The notes beneath the pieces are model-generated. The model was not told the DNA's origin. It saw nothing but the letters and a program-made list of their open reading frames with translations, and searched no databases. Below are positions 5,938-6,007 of a DNA stretch of 6,007 nucleotides, piece after piece (the stretch's first letter is position 1; every line of letters begins with the position of its first letter). This stretch comes from an uncultured Oscillochloris sp. Lineage in GTDB: Bacteria; Chloroflexota; Chloroflexia; Chloroflexales; Chloroflexaceae. The position numbers were made by a program, and so were the translations under genes. Where the stretch lies: positions 1 to 6,007 of the forward strand of contig CAIRFY010000218.1 of NCBI GenBank assembly GCA_903877945.1. The letters run 5' to 3'.

Positions 5938-6007
5938 CTACCGTGGTATGCCGGACAACCACAGCAGGGAAAGCCGACGAACATTGCGCCACGAGGAACG
6001 ATTAGGA
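5938..6007 (-). CDS. Possible 3' end of an upstream gene (very partial)
   Basis: Reading leftward from the right edge, one frame stays open for 22 codons and stops at TAG 5940-5938. It would encode a C-terminal end such as RNVRRLSLLWLSGIPR. It is on the operon strand and would leave a 30-nt gap before gmhB, normal for this locus. The piece is too short to recognise, and 22 open codons can occur by chance. Another minus frame is also open across this stretch, so this is only a candidate. Confidence 0.3.
   Translation of the reverse strand, partial: PNRSSWRNVRRLSLLWLSGIPR

Noticed and set aside
5711..5992. A 93-codon minus-strand open frame overlapping gmhB
   Set aside because: It is out of frame with gmhB, its translation is low-complexity, and gmhB carries a complete catalytic motif set and a good ribosome site.

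Overview
The window is GC-rich bacterial DNA with all supported genes on the minus strand, so it reads from right to left. It holds part of an exopolysaccharide or surface-glycan locus. A Chloroflexota source (Chloroflexus/Roseiflexus-like filamentous bacteria) is my best guess. The grounds are a secreted protein with a long Thr/Pro stalk before a predicted beta-propeller, a CCCTCACCCCC...GGGGGTGAGGG intergenic palindrome of a kind I associate with such genomes, and an uncommon Wzc-like protein. The phylum is an inference, because no rRNA or other marker is present.

In transcription order: (i) 5907-5341, a HAD-type heptose-bisphosphate phosphatase (gmhB); (ii) 5347-3425, a Wzz/Wzc-like polysaccharide co-polymerase with a decayed tyrosine-kinase domain; (iii) 3428-2685, a left-handed beta-helix (hexapeptide) acyltransferase; (iv) 2669-1431, a DPM1-like GT2 glycosyltransferase with a multi-helix C-terminal membrane domain; (v) a 106-bp double-hairpin palindromic repeat at 1313-1418; (vi) 1269-841, a small multi-helix membrane protein of unknown function; (vii) 774-1, the N-terminal 258 residues of a signal-anchored extracellular protein that runs off the left edge. 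The last 70 bases on the right may hold the end of another gene.

The first four genes overlap by 7 and 4 nt or are 15 nt apart, so they almost certainly form one transcript. GmhB would supply a heptose precursor, the GT2 enzyme would transfer a sugar (probably to a polyprenyl phosphate), the acyltransferase would decorate the glycan or its precursor, and the Wzc-like protein would control polymer length or export. The two genes beyond the palindrome may belong to the same surface programme, but that rests only on proximity.

The most notable observation is the Wzc-like protein. Its P-loop reads PSESRSI where active kinases have PGEGKST. It has no tyrosine after residue 402, and it carries a Pro-rich and Arg-rich tail where a tyrosine cluster is expected. 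It looks like a pseudokinase co-polymerase. I see no wholly new system; the rest is ordinary glycan-locus content.
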